64,000 nucleotides of DNA, taken from positions 253,573 through 317,572 of the forward strand of contig NZ_LMOB01000002.1 of assembly GCF_001423185.1 (NCBI RefSeq), in the 5' to 3' direction. The DNA is from Plantibacter sp. Leaf314. Its GTDB lineage: Bacteria > Actinomycetota > Actinomycetes > Actinomycetales > Microbacteriaceae. The position numbers and the translations under genes are program-made. Shown piece by piece: positions 56,258 to 64,000 of the stretch (its first letter is position 1; every line of letters starts with the position of its first letter). Below the pieces are notes generated by a model. The model ran no database searches. It saw nothing but the letters and a program-made list of their open reading frames with translations, and was not told the DNA's origin.

Positions 56258-57457
56258 TCAGCCCTGGGTGGTCGCCAGGAAGAGGGTCCCCGTCCCGGAG
56301 AAGCGCAGCTCCGCCTCGTCGGGCGTGATGAAGGCGTAGCCACCTCGACCGAGCTCGATGGACGAGGTCGCTCCGTCGATCGTCACCGAGCCGTCGGTGA
56401 CGATCGCGATCCCGGGCCCGGGGAGTCGGAACGACGACTCCTGCTCGGCCGGCCCATCGCTCAGGTCCACCCGCAGCAGCTCGAAATCCGGCACGTCCGG
56501 CACGAAGAGGCTGAGCCCCCCGCCCAGGTCCGTCGGGGTGAGCCACGGCACCGGCCGAGGCTCGAACTCCAGGACCTCGAGGAGTTCGGGCACGTCCACG
56601 TGCTTGGGGGTGAGCCCGCCCCGTAGGACGTTGTCGCTCGCGGCCATGAGCTCGACACCGATGCCGCGGAGGTAGGCGTGGATGTTGCCCGCCGGGAGGT
56701 AGAGCGCCTCCCCCGCTCGCAACGTGACGAGGTTGAGCAGCAGCGCGACCGCGACGCCGGGATCGCCGGGATACTCCTCCGCGAGTCGTCCGACCAGGGC
56801 ACGCTCCGCGTCGAACGCACCAGAACCGGGAGCCGCGGCGGACACGACGAGGGCGTCGAGCAGCCCGCCGGGGAGCTGTTCGAGCAGGACCCGGACGGTG
56901 TCGCGGAGCCCGTCGGGGGCGGCCACCATCCCCCGGAGCAGGTTGATGCGCGCCGCAGCAGCCGGATCGGGCGCCGAGGCCACCAGCTCGATGAGCAGGG
57001 CGTCGGTCGCGGCCAGCTCGCGGAACCCGCAGAGCGCCTCGAAGCCGTCCCGGAGCGCGACGATGAGCTCCGGCTTGTGCAGGGCGTCCTTGTAGTTGCG
57101 GTGCGGGGCGTCGATCGGCACGCCTCGCGCGTTCTCGGCGGCGAACCCCGCGGCGGCCCTCCCGAGATCGGGGTGGGCCTGCAACGAGAGCGGATGGGCC
57201 GCCGCGAGGACCTTGAGGAGGAACGGCAGCGAGCCTCGTCCGCCGAGCGCGGTGGGATCCGCGGCGAGCCAGCGCTCGAGGTCGGCGTGTCCTCCCACCG
57301 TCGACGGATCCGCGATCGGCGTCGGGGCCCCGGGGTGTGCACCGAGCCAGAGTTCCGCCTCCGGACGTCCTGAGGGCTCGGACCCGAGCAGCTCCGCGAT
57401 CGCGGTCGGCGACCCCCACGCGTAGTCACGAGGAGTGGCACGGAGCGGCACGAACAT
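56258..57457 (-). CDS. manA: Mannose-6-phosphate isomerase, class I
   Basis: A 399-residue zinc-dependent cupin isomerase that interconverts fructose-6-phosphate and mannose-6-phosphate, feeding GDP-mannose for glycans. Zinc-site motifs are SLQAHPD (Gln93, His95), HKPELIVAL (Glu) and PAGNIHAYLRGIGVE (His). It begins MFVPLRATPRDYAWGSPTAI. The stop at 56258 is 31 bases from the convergent regulator's stop. The location near DUF3499/whiB2 matches mycobacterial gene order. Confidence 0.94.
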   Translation of the reverse strand: MFVPLRATPRDYAWGSPTAIAELLGSEPSGRPEAELWLGAHPGAPTPIADPSTVGGHADLERWLAADPTALGGRGSLPFLLKVLAAAHPLSLQAHPDLGRAAAGFAAENARGVPIDAPHRNYKDALHKPELIVALRDGFEALCGFRELAATDALLIELVASAPDPAAAARINLLRGMVAAPDGLRDTVRVLLEQLPGGLLDALVVSAAAPGSGAFDAERALVGRLAEEYPGDPGVAVALLLNLVTLRAGEALYLPAGNIHAYLRGIGVELMAASDNVLRGGLTPKHVDVPELLEVLEFEPRPVPWLTPTDLGGGLSLFVPDVPDFELLRVDLSDGPAEQESSFRLPGPGIAIVTDGSVTIDGATSSIELGRGGYAFITPDEAELRFSGTGTLFLATTQG

Positions 57458-57652
57458 GGTGGGGCCCTTTCGACGGACGAGATGACGCGCCAGCCGGACC
57501 CTGGGGCCGCTTGGCGTCGTCCTACAAGCCGCGCGACGCGGTCGCCCGGCACCATGGACCAAACTACCAAGCCGCTGTCGATGCCGAGCACACCTGCTTA
57601 GGCTTGCGGAGACGCCGATCCGGCGCCAGCGGACGCAATGGAGCAACGGACC

Positions 57653-58831
57653 ATGATCTTCGAACCCCTCGCCAGCGACTTCTACGGCTTCGAGAGCCTC
57701 CTGACGGCCCCCGAGCAGGAGGCCATCGCCCGGCTCCGCGCCTGGGCCGAGACCGAGGCGAAGCCGATCGTGAACGAGTACTGGGAGCGGGCGGAGTTCC
57801 CGAAGCACCTCATCGCCCCGCTGCTCGAGCTCGACGTCGCCCGATGGGCCTGGCCCCAGACGACCCCGTTCGAGAACAGCGCCGTGTTCCGCGGCCTCGC
57901 GTCGATGGAACTGTCCAGGATCGACGCGTCCATCTCGACCTTCGTCGGGGTGCAGGACGGACTCACGATGGGATCGATCAGCGAATGCGGCTCGCAGGAG
58001 CAGCAGGACGAGTGGCTGCCCAAGCTCGCGTCGGGTGAGGTGCTCGGCGCGTTCGGGCTCACGGAACCCCAGTCCGGCTCGGACAGCGCGCAGGGGCTCC
58101 GGACCACGGCCACCCGTGACGGCGACGACTGGATCCTCTCGGGCTCGAAGCGGTGGATCGGCAACGCGACCTTCAGCGACATCACCATCATCTGGGCGAA
58201 GGACACGGCCGACGGCCAGGTGAAGGGGTTCATCGTCCCCACCGACTCCCCCGGATACTCCGCGATGAAGATCGAGGGGAAGATCAGTCTGCGCATGGTG
58301 CAGAACGCCGACATCACCCTCGACGAGGTGCGGGTGCCGGAACGCCTCCGGCTCCAACACGCGAACTCCTTCCGCGACACCGCGAAGGTCCTCCGCCTCA
58401 CGCGGGCCGGCGTGGCCTGGTCGAGCGTCGGCGTCGCCGTCGGTGCCTACGAAGCGGCGGTCGCCTACGCGAAGGAGCGGGTGCAGTTCGGCAAGCCCAT
58501 CGCCGGCCACCAGCTGATCCAGGACCTCCTCTCGAAGTGCCTCGGCAACATCACCGCGTCGATGGCGATGTGCGTCCGCGTCTCGCAGATGCTCGACGAG
58601 GGCACGCAACGCGACGAGCACTCGGCCCTCGCGAAGGCCTTCTGCACGGCCCGCATGCGCGAGACCGTCGCCTGGGCTCGCGAGATCATGGGCGGGAACG
58701 GCATCGTGCTCGACTACCACGCCGCCCGGTTCTTCGCGGACGCCGAAGCGCTCTACAGCTACGAGGGCACGCGCGAGATGAACGCCCTCATCGTGGGACG
58801 GGCCATCACCGGCACCGCGGCGTTCGTCTGA
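57653..58831 (+). CDS. Acyl-CoA dehydrogenase, glutaryl-CoA dehydrogenase-like
   Basis: A 392-residue FAD-dependent acyl-CoA dehydrogenase. The FAD-binding segment GAFGLTEPQSGSDSAQGLRT lies near 130-149; the C-terminal active-site glutamate is in YSYEGTREMNALIVGRAITG, the pattern of glutaryl-CoA dehydrogenase, which oxidises and decarboxylates glutaryl-CoA in lysine/tryptophan breakdown. Substrate is inferred. ATG 57653 has GGAG nine bases upstream; ATG 57638 would add five residues. TAGGCT near 57599 is a candidate -10. It stands alone, divergent from manA. Confidence 0.88.
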   Translation: MIFEPLASDFYGFESLLTAPEQEAIARLRAWAETEAKPIVNEYWERAEFPKHLIAPLLELDVARWAWPQTTPFENSAVFRGLASMELSRIDASISTFVGVQDGLTMGSISECGSQEQQDEWLPKLASGEVLGAFGLTEPQSGSDSAQGLRTTATRDGDDWILSGSKRWIGNATFSDITIIWAKDTADGQVKGFIVPTDSPGYSAMKIEGKISLRMVQNADITLDEVRVPERLRLQHANSFRDTAKVLRLTRAGVAWSSVGVAVGAYEAAVAYAKERVQFGKPIAGHQLIQDLLSKCLGNITASMAMCVRVSQMLDEGTQRDEHSALAKAFCTARMRETVAWAREIMGGNGIVLDYHAARFFADAEALYSYEGTREMNALIVGRAITGTAAFV

Positions 58832-58887
58832 TCGACCGTCCGGGGCAGGGCGTCGGTCCTGGCGGCAGCCGCTACCCTGGGGGCACG

Positions 58888-60315
58888 ATGCTGCCGACCG
58901 AACCCGCCCCGCCCCGCCCGCCGGCGACGCTGACCACGCGTGCGATCGTCGTCCGACACGTGGCCGTGTTCGCGACGTTCGCGGTGCTCGCCGGAACGTT
59001 CTGGACGAACCTGTTCACGATCTGGGGCTACACGGCGGTCGCCCTCCTGGCCGGTGGGGCGGCGCTCGCCTGCATGGTCGTCGTCCGTCCCAGGTGGCAG
59101 CGCACCAGGATCCCCTGGTCGCTCGTCGGCTACGGGGCGTTGGCGGTCGTGTCCCTCGCCTGGTCCGCCTATCCGAGCGGCACCGCGGCGACGCTCCTCG
59201 GCGCGGCCCTCTGCACGATCCTCGGGCTGACCCTCGCCACCTGCTTCGCCTGGCCGGAGGTCCTCCGGGTCCTCGGACGCGCCGTGACCTGGCTGCTCGC
59301 CCTGTCCCTCCTCTTCGAGCTGTTCGTGGCTGCGGTCCTCCGTCACCCGCTGCTCCCGAACTTCTACGCGGGTGACTCGGCCGACCCGCCGCTGCTCGAC
59401 TACTGGTCGCGTGAGCTCCTCTTCTCCGGTGGGCGCATCCAGGGCATCTCCGGGAACGCCAACCTGCTCGCCGTCGTCGCCCTCCTCGGGATCATCGTGT
59501 TCGGCGTCCGGCTGGCGGCGCGTCGCGAGCAGCACGCGGCGGCGGGCATCGCCGGCCCGGAGCGGCGATGGACACTGATCCTCCGACTGGCGCTCTCGGT
59601 GGCCATGTTCCTGCTGAGCTTCTCGACCACGATCCTGCTGGCGGCGGTGGTCACCGCTGTCGTCCTGGCGTCGGCCCTCGCCATCCGGCGCGCGAGTGGC
59701 CCAGCAGCCCGCACGCCCGTGTACCTCGCCATCGCCGGTGTCGCCGTCGTCGGGGCCGTGGTGGCGGTCGCCTTCCGCACGCAGCTGCTCGGCCTCCTCG
59801 GGAAGAGCCCCGACCTCACCGGTCGTCTCGACATCTGGGCCACGGTCTGGCGCCTCATCGAACAACGGCCGGTCGTCGGTTGGGGGTTCTCGAGCCCCTG
59901 GGCACCGTGGGAGCCGCTCTTCACCGATCTCGTCATCCGGCGCGGCGTCCGGCAGCTGCAGGCCCACAACGCGTGGCTCGACGTGTGGTTCCAGCTCGGG
60001 GTCGTCGGCCTCGTCCTGTTCGCCGCGGTCGTCCTGTCGATGTTGACCCGCACCTGGTTCCTCGCCGTCGACCGGCCGCGAGTGGACCTGGACGCGCACC
60101 GACCGTACACGGCACTCTCGCTGGCACCCGTCCTCATCGCGGTCTCGCTCGTCGTCCAGTCCGTCGCCGAAAGCCGACTGCTCATCGAGTCCGGGTGGGT
60201 CCTCCTCGTCCTCCTCGTCGTCAAGACCAAGCAGGAGCCGGCCTGGCCCGTGACCGACACCGGTGGCCCGGCCGAGCGAGCATCCACGCCCCGACGCGAC
60301 CACCTCAGCCGGTGA
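58888..60315 (+). CDS. O-antigen ligase-like membrane protein (Wzy_C family), first copy
   Basis: A 475-residue membrane protein with about eleven to twelve segments and the Wzy_C-type loop: GRIQGISGNANLLAVVALLG near 190 and LTGRLDIWATVWRLIEQRPV then GWGFSSPWAPWEPLF near 330, followed by QAHNAWLDVWFQLGVVGLVL. Proteins of this family polymerise or ligate lipid-linked sugar repeats at the outer face of the membrane. The ATG follows TACCCT by nine bases. A second, different member follows eight bases downstream. Together they open a polysaccharide locus with the sugar transferase and pyruvyl transferase. Confidence 0.88.
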   Translation: MLPTEPAPPRPPATLTTRAIVVRHVAVFATFAVLAGTFWTNLFTIWGYTAVALLAGGAALACMVVVRPRWQRTRIPWSLVGYGALAVVSLAWSAYPSGTAATLLGAALCTILGLTLATCFAWPEVLRVLGRAVTWLLALSLLFELFVAAVLRHPLLPNFYAGDSADPPLLDYWSRELLFSGGRIQGISGNANLLAVVALLGIIVFGVRLAARREQHAAAGIAGPERRWTLILRLALSVAMFLLSFSTTILLAAVVTAVVLASALAIRRASGPAARTPVYLAIAGVAVVGAVVAVAFRTQLLGLLGKSPDLTGRLDIWATVWRLIEQRPVVGWGFSSPWAPWEPLFTDLVIRRGVRQLQAHNAWLDVWFQLGVVGLVLFAAVVLSMLTRTWFLAVDRPRVDLDAHRPYTALSLAPVLIAVSLVVQSVAESRLLIESGWVLLVLLVVKTKQEPAWPVTDTGGPAERASTPRRDHLSR

Positions 60316-60322
60316 GCGCGGC

Positions 60323-61600
60323 GTGAGACCGGCCGACTTCGACACGTTCTCCGCCGCGGCGCGCGTCCTGTCCTCCGCGCCGGTCGCCGCCGCCTTCGCG
60401 ACCATCGCCATCGGGACCGCCTTCGGCGAACACCTCGTCACGAGCCTCATCGGCGGCGCCGGCTTCAGTGCCATGCTCGCCGGTCTCGCGGCCATCGGCA
60501 CCGGGATCCTGCTGGCGCGGCTGCCCATCATCGAGTGGCGTGGGCTGCTGCCCATCTCGGTCCTGCTCTTCCTCGCGTGGAGCGCGCTCTCGATCGCCTG
60601 GAGCGCCACGCCACTCGCGACCTGGCCGGCGATCGGCGAGCAACTCGCCTGGGCGTTCGTCGCGATCGTGATCGCCCTCACCCGGGACACGATCCAGATC
60701 GTGCGTGCGACGGGGACCGCGTTCCGAGCGCTACTCGGTGCCTCGCTCGCGCTCGAAGTGCTGAGCGGGGTCCTCATCGACACGCCGCTCCCGTTCCTCG
60801 GGATCAGCGGCAACCTCGCCCTCGGCGGACCGCTCGAGGGCGTGTTCGGTTCGCGGAGCGCGCTCGGGATCGCGGCACTGATCGGGCTCGTCACCTTCGT
60901 CGTCGAGTGGCGGACCAGGTCGGTGCGTCACGGGGTGACGATCGGATCGATCGCGCTCGCGGCCGGCCTGATCCTCGGGACGCGCTCGCCGAGTATCGCG
61001 CTGCTCGCCGGTACCCTCGGGATCGCCACCGCCGTCCTCTACGTCTTCCGGCAGCTTCGACCGGAACTCCGTCGGATGTGGCAGTTCGTCCTGCTCGCGG
61101 TGCTGGCACTGGTGGCGGTCGTCGGCTACTTCAACCGTGCCGAGGTGTTCCGGCTCTTCGGACTGGGGCTCGAGATCGAGCAGCGGTACGCCCTGTGGCA
61201 GGAGACGATGCGGCGACCGGCCGCGAGTGAACTCAACGGGTGGGGTTGGACCGGCGGCTGGGTGGCGGACGCGGTCCCCTACCGACTCATCGACGCGAGT
61301 CTCGGCCGGGTGAACGACTCGGCGCTGAACGCCTACCTGGACGTCTCCCTGCAACTCGGACTGATCGGGCTCGTCCTCTTCCTCCTCCTCGGCGGTCTGG
61401 CGCTCGTCCGGACCTGGTTCGTGGCCACCAACCGTCGGAGTGTCGTGCACGTGTGGGCTGCGCTCATCGTCGTGACCCTGCTCGCGTCCGGGGCCGCTGA
61501 GAGCAGCCTCCTCACGAGCGGCGGTTGGCTCCTCCTCGTGGTCTGCGCGGTCCTCGGTGCCGGCGGGCTCAGTTGGCGCCACAAGCTGCCCGAGCGGTGA
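60323..61600 (+). CDS. O-antigen ligase-like membrane protein, second copy
   Basis: A 425-residue membrane protein of the same family but well diverged. Corresponding stretches are GISGNLALGGPLEGVFGSRS, LEIEQRYALWQETMRRPAAS, NGWGWTGGWVADAVPY and NDSALNAYLDVSLQLGLIGL. The start is GTG at 60323, eight bases after the first copy's stop, so they share an operon. Polymerase versus ligase roles may be divided between the two. It is convergent with the sugar transferase gene, ten bases apart. Confidence 0.85.
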   Translation: MRPADFDTFSAAARVLSSAPVAAAFATIAIGTAFGEHLVTSLIGGAGFSAMLAGLAAIGTGILLARLPIIEWRGLLPISVLLFLAWSALSIAWSATPLATWPAIGEQLAWAFVAIVIALTRDTIQIVRATGTAFRALLGASLALEVLSGVLIDTPLPFLGISGNLALGGPLEGVFGSRSALGIAALIGLVTFVVEWRTRSVRHGVTIGSIALAAGLILGTRSPSIALLAGTLGIATAVLYVFRQLRPELRRMWQFVLLAVLALVAVVGYFNRAEVFRLFGLGLEIEQRYALWQETMRRPAASELNGWGWTGGWVADAVPYRLIDASLGRVNDSALNAYLDVSLQLGLIGLVLFLLLGGLALVRTWFVATNRRSVVHVWAALIVVTLLASGAAESSLLTSGGWLLLVVCAVLGAGGLSWRHKLPER

Positions 61601-61617
61601 CCGCCGGCCGTCACCGC
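61594..61617. terminator. Bidirectional hairpin between ligase and sugar transferase genes
   Basis: An 8-bp perfect stem with an eight-base loop includes both converging stop codons. Confidence 0.6.
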
Positions 61618-63056
61618 GCGTCCGCCCCCGGGGCGACGACCGCGCGGACCGTCCGGGCCAGGATCCCGATGTCGGTGGCCGCCGACCAGTTCTCGACGTA
61701 GTACAGGTCGAGATCGACCGAGTCGTCCCAGGAGAGGCTGGACCGCCCGCTGACCTGCCAGAGGCCGCTCATGCCGGGTTTGACGAGGAGACGCCGACGG
61801 GCGAGCAGGTCGTACCGCTCGACCTCCCAGTCGCGGTGCGGTCGCGGCCCGACCAGGCTCATCGAACCGCCGAGCACGTTCAACAGCTGCGGCAGTTCGT
61901 CGAGCGAGTACTTCCGGAGGATGCGGCCGACGGGGGTCACCAGCGGGTTGTGCTCCGGCTTGGTGAGCAGCTCATCGGCACGCTGCTGCGCCGCCAAGGC
62001 GGCGCCGGTGTCGGCGCCGGAGGCCATCGAGCGGAATTTGAGGATCTGGAAGGGGCGGCCGCGGAGGCCGATGCGCTCCTGGCGGTAGAGCACGCCGCCC
62101 CGGCTCGTCGTCATGACCGCGATCGCGACGGCGAGCAGGACGGGCGAGAGCAGCAGGAGGAGACCCGCCGAGCCGACGACGTCGAACGTCCGCTTGGCCG
62201 CGGCCTTCGCGCCGGTGATCTCGGGGTAGTCGACGTGAAGCAGCGGGATGCCGTCCACCGGCTGGAGGTGCAGTCGCATCGGTGCGACCCCGGTGAGCGT
62301 CGGGGCGATGATGAGCCGCACGCCCCGCTCGCTGAGCTCCCAGCCGAGGCGACGCAACGCGGCAGGTGTGAGCTCCTCCGAACCCGCGACGATCACCGTG
62401 TCGGCCTGGACGTCGACGGCGGCCTCGAGGACCGAGGCACGCCCGGCGAGGACGGGCGCGTCGGCGATGCGTTCGTCGTCGACGATGCCCGGCGTCACGA
62501 CGCCGACCACGCGGTGCCCTGCCCACTCGCCACGACGCATTCGCTCGGCGACGTGCACGGCGTGGTCGCGATCGCCGACGAGCAGCGTCCGGTAGACGAA
62601 CGCACTGCTGCGCCGTCGCGCACGGAGACGCCGTCGCGCGGCCCAGCGGATCGTCACGAGCAGCACGACGCCGAGCGGCAGCGCGGTCAGGAGGAAGCTG
62701 CGCCCGATCTCGAGCTTCAACAGGTAGGAGCTCATCGCGAAGCCGCCGAAGACCGTCGTGGTCACGAGGATCACCCGCCGGTACGGCGACCATCCTCCCG
62801 CGAGGACGCGCGGGTGTCTGGACCGGGCGTCCGTCAGTGGCAACCACCAGGCGAGCGCGAGCGCGAGGGTGATCGCGGGGTACCCGACCACGAGGTGGCC
62901 GAGCGGACCGGCCACCTCGACCGCCCCCGTCCAGTAGGTGTCCCACCAGAGCAGTTGTGTCGCGCCGAGGGCCGCGCACACCGCGAGGAGGTCGAGGAGG
63001 AGGACGGCGCGGGAGAACCGGCGCTCCCAGGATCGGCGGGCTGCGATGAACGGCAT
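61611..63056 (-). CDS. Polyprenyl glycosylphosphotransferase (exopolysaccharide initiating enzyme)
   Basis: A 481-residue enzyme that transfers a sugar-1-phosphate to undecaprenyl-type phosphate, the first step of lipid-linked exopolysaccharide synthesis. Four or five N-terminal membrane segments and a CoA-binding-like domain (to about 270) precede the catalytic domain: KRTFDVVGSAGLLLLL, LYRQERIGLRGRPFQILKFR, KYSLDELPQLLNVLGGSMSL, LVGPRPHRDWE, KPGMSGLWQVSGRSSL. The start ATG at 63056 has GGAAG eight bases upstream. The in-frame reading beyond it runs into the divergent gene and is rejected. Confidence 0.92.
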   Translation of the reverse strand: MPFIAARRSWERRFSRAVLLLDLLAVCAALGATQLLWWDTYWTGAVEVAGPLGHLVVGYPAITLALALAWWLPLTDARSRHPRVLAGGWSPYRRVILVTTTVFGGFAMSSYLLKLEIGRSFLLTALPLGVVLLVTIRWAARRRLRARRRSSAFVYRTLLVGDRDHAVHVAERMRRGEWAGHRVVGVVTPGIVDDERIADAPVLAGRASVLEAAVDVQADTVIVAGSEELTPAALRRLGWELSERGVRLIIAPTLTGVAPMRLHLQPVDGIPLLHVDYPEITGAKAAAKRTFDVVGSAGLLLLLSPVLLAVAIAVMTTSRGGVLYRQERIGLRGRPFQILKFRSMASGADTGAALAAQQRADELLTKPEHNPLVTPVGRILRKYSLDELPQLLNVLGGSMSLVGPRPHRDWEVERYDLLARRRLLVKPGMSGLWQVSGRSSLSWDDSVDLDLYYVENWSAATDIGILARTVRAVVAPGADAR

Positions 63057-63144
63057 GACGGGTGGGCTTCCTGACGCGCGGTCGGGTTCGCGTCGGTTGA
63101 CGGGAGGGGCGAGCAGCCTGCGGCGCTCGGCGGGACCGCCGACC

Positions 63145-63173
63145 TTGTCGTGGACCGATCCGTGCAGTATATT
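63145..63173 (+). promoter_or_regulatory. Promoter of the pyruvyl transferase gene
   Basis: TTGTCG (63145-63150) and TATATT (63168-63173) are 17 bases apart. The AT-rich core sits in the divergent region and the leader would be about 70 bases. Minus-strand elements for the sugar transferase overlap it (TATGCT, TAATAT). Confidence 0.45.
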
Positions 63174-63248
63174 AGCATACAAGATGTGGAGTGCAGTGTT
63201 CCAGTCCTCGATCCTCCCCTCTCCCGAACCCCACCCGAATGGAGCAAC

Positions 63249-64000
63249 ATGTCCTATCTCGAGACCATGCGCAGCCGCGCCGAGGCAGCGTTCGTCCACC
63301 TGCACCGAGGCGTCACCGAGCTGCACTTCACCCAGTTCCCCGACCACAAGAACGCCGGAGACTCGGCCATCGCGTTGGCGCAGGCGAAGTTCTGGCGGGA
63401 TCACCGCATCGACGTGCGGACCACCTCGAGCGTCGGCACCATGCCGAGGCGCGTGCGCGACTCCGCCATCCCCGTCCTCATCCAGGGCGGCGGCAACCTC
63501 GGAGGCCTGTACCCCGTCCTCAACGAGTCGCGGTACGACCTCGCCGAGCACCTCCCGCGTGAAACGCTCCTCATCCAAGCCCCCCAGTCGGTCGTCTTCC
63601 CGGAACCGTTCGACCAGGAGGCGTTCGTCCGACGGTTCGCCTCCCGCCGCCGACTCCGGGTGGCCGTGCGCGACCAGGCCTCCTTCGACCTCGTCCGCGA
63701 CCACGTCGACGACCTCACGCTCTCCCCCGACGCCGTCCACCTCCTGGGCGCCATCGTCGCCCCGGAACCGACGCAGGGCAGGATCGTGATCGCGCGGACG
63801 GACGACGAGACCGCAGGGAGACCGGTCGACTCCAGGAGCACCGACTGGCGCGCGGACCCCGTGGACCTGCGGGCCCACGAGTGGCTCGGCTGGCGGGCGG
63901 CGAAGTACCCGATGCTGAAGCCGCTCCTGGAGAGCAGCCAGGAGGCGTGGATGCGACGGGCCGAACGCCGATTCGCCGCGGCCGTCCGGACCATCGCCAG
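63249..64000 (+). CDS. Polysaccharide pyruvyl transferase family protein, cut by the right edge
   Basis: About 250 codons are visible, opening at ATG 63249 with GGAG four bases upstream; the gene continues past the window. The family pattern appears as FTQFPDHKNAGDSAIALAQA near the N-terminus and VLIQGGGNLGGLYPVLNES near 80, then VFPEPFDQEAFVRRF. Members add pyruvate ketals from phosphoenolpyruvate to sugars of exopolysaccharides or cell-wall polymers, or act as glycosyltransferases of similar fold. Location next to an initiating sugar transferase supports the first role. Confidence 0.85.
   Translation, partial: MSYLETMRSRAEAAFVHLHRGVTELHFTQFPDHKNAGDSAIALAQAKFWRDHRIDVRTTSSVGTMPRRVRDSAIPVLIQGGGNLGGLYPVLNESRYDLAEHLPRETLLIQAPQSVVFPEPFDQEAFVRRFASRRRLRVAVRDQASFDLVRDHVDDLTLSPDAVHLLGAIVAPEPTQGRIVIARTDDETAGRPVDSRSTDWRADPVDLRAHEWLGWRAAKYPMLKPLLESSQEAWMRRAERRFAAAVRTIA

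Noticed and set aside
57458..58720. N-terminal extension of manA through the acyl-CoA dehydrogenase region
   Set aside because: The in-frame extension lies antisense to a conserved enzyme; the conserved manA N-terminus starts at 57457.

Overview
The window is high-GC, almost fully coding actinobacterial chromosome, with the gene content of a Microbacteriaceae-like species (genus not resolvable from this alone). The clade markers are two WhiB proteins, Lsr2, SigR-RsrA, MtrAB-LpqB, the E2/E1-fused 2-oxoglutarate dehydrogenase SucA (Kgd type), a CBS-containing GuaB1, SecA without a zinc tail, and several actinobacterial DUF families. Gene order from about 17 kb to 57 kb parallels, with rearrangement and insertions, the Mycobacterium tuberculosis stretch from whiB1/pdtaS/sigH/aroA through secA1/hpf/comF/lpqB-mtrB-mtrA/sahH to manA/DUF3499/whiB2. 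I see no rRNA, tRNA, CRISPR array, insertion sequence or prophage, and no gene-free stretch over 300 bases.

Layout. 1-2.2 kb: an RnfD/NqrB-like membrane protein (cut by the left edge), the flavin transferase ApbE and an FMN-binding lipoprotein, forming an extracytosolic flavin electron-transfer module. 2.4-11.2 kb: metabolite repair (nnrD), an old-yellow-enzyme reductase, two coupled CNNM/CBS proteins, an MFS exporter divergent from a LysR regulator, a small unknown and guaB1. 11.3-16.9 kb: sucA and a CPA1-type antiporter. 16.9-23.8 kb: the thiol-stress pair sigR-rsrA divergent from aroA-rsgA-bcp, then whiB1, pdtaS and lsr2. 24-27.7 kb: an orphan CpaE-like/CpaB-like pair, a BldC-like HTH protein, an unknown and an Rv3235-type protein that may assist SecA. 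27.8-37.1 kb: secA, a PadR regulator, hpf, a ComF-type protein and the lpqB-mtrB-mtrA cell-envelope signalling operon.

37.3-46.3 kb holds a MoxR/DUF58 cluster in a tightly overlapping five-gene operon, followed by a LysR-like protein without a DNA-binding domain, a DUF5997 protein, a SpoIIM-like and an RDD membrane protein. 46.3-57.5 kb: ahcY, DUF3499, a degenerate metallopeptidase-family protein, a DUF5719 protein and a very large membrane glycosyltransferase, whiB2, galE, a 47-residue membrane protein, a GlxA-type AraC regulator and manA. 57.7-64 kb: a glutaryl-CoA-dehydrogenase-like enzyme, then the start of an exopolysaccharide locus (two different O-antigen-ligase-like proteins, a polyprenyl-phosphate sugar transferase and a pyruvyl transferase cut by the right edge). 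GalE and ManA would feed sugar precursors to that locus.

Two signals recur. At least a dozen genes have a -10 hexamer of the TANNNT type 6-7 bases before the start codon and no Shine-Dalgarno, the signature of leaderless mRNAs. Convergent gene pairs are often separated by long perfect hairpins with no T-tract. A well-formed SigR-type promoter for sigR lies inside the first codons of aroA.
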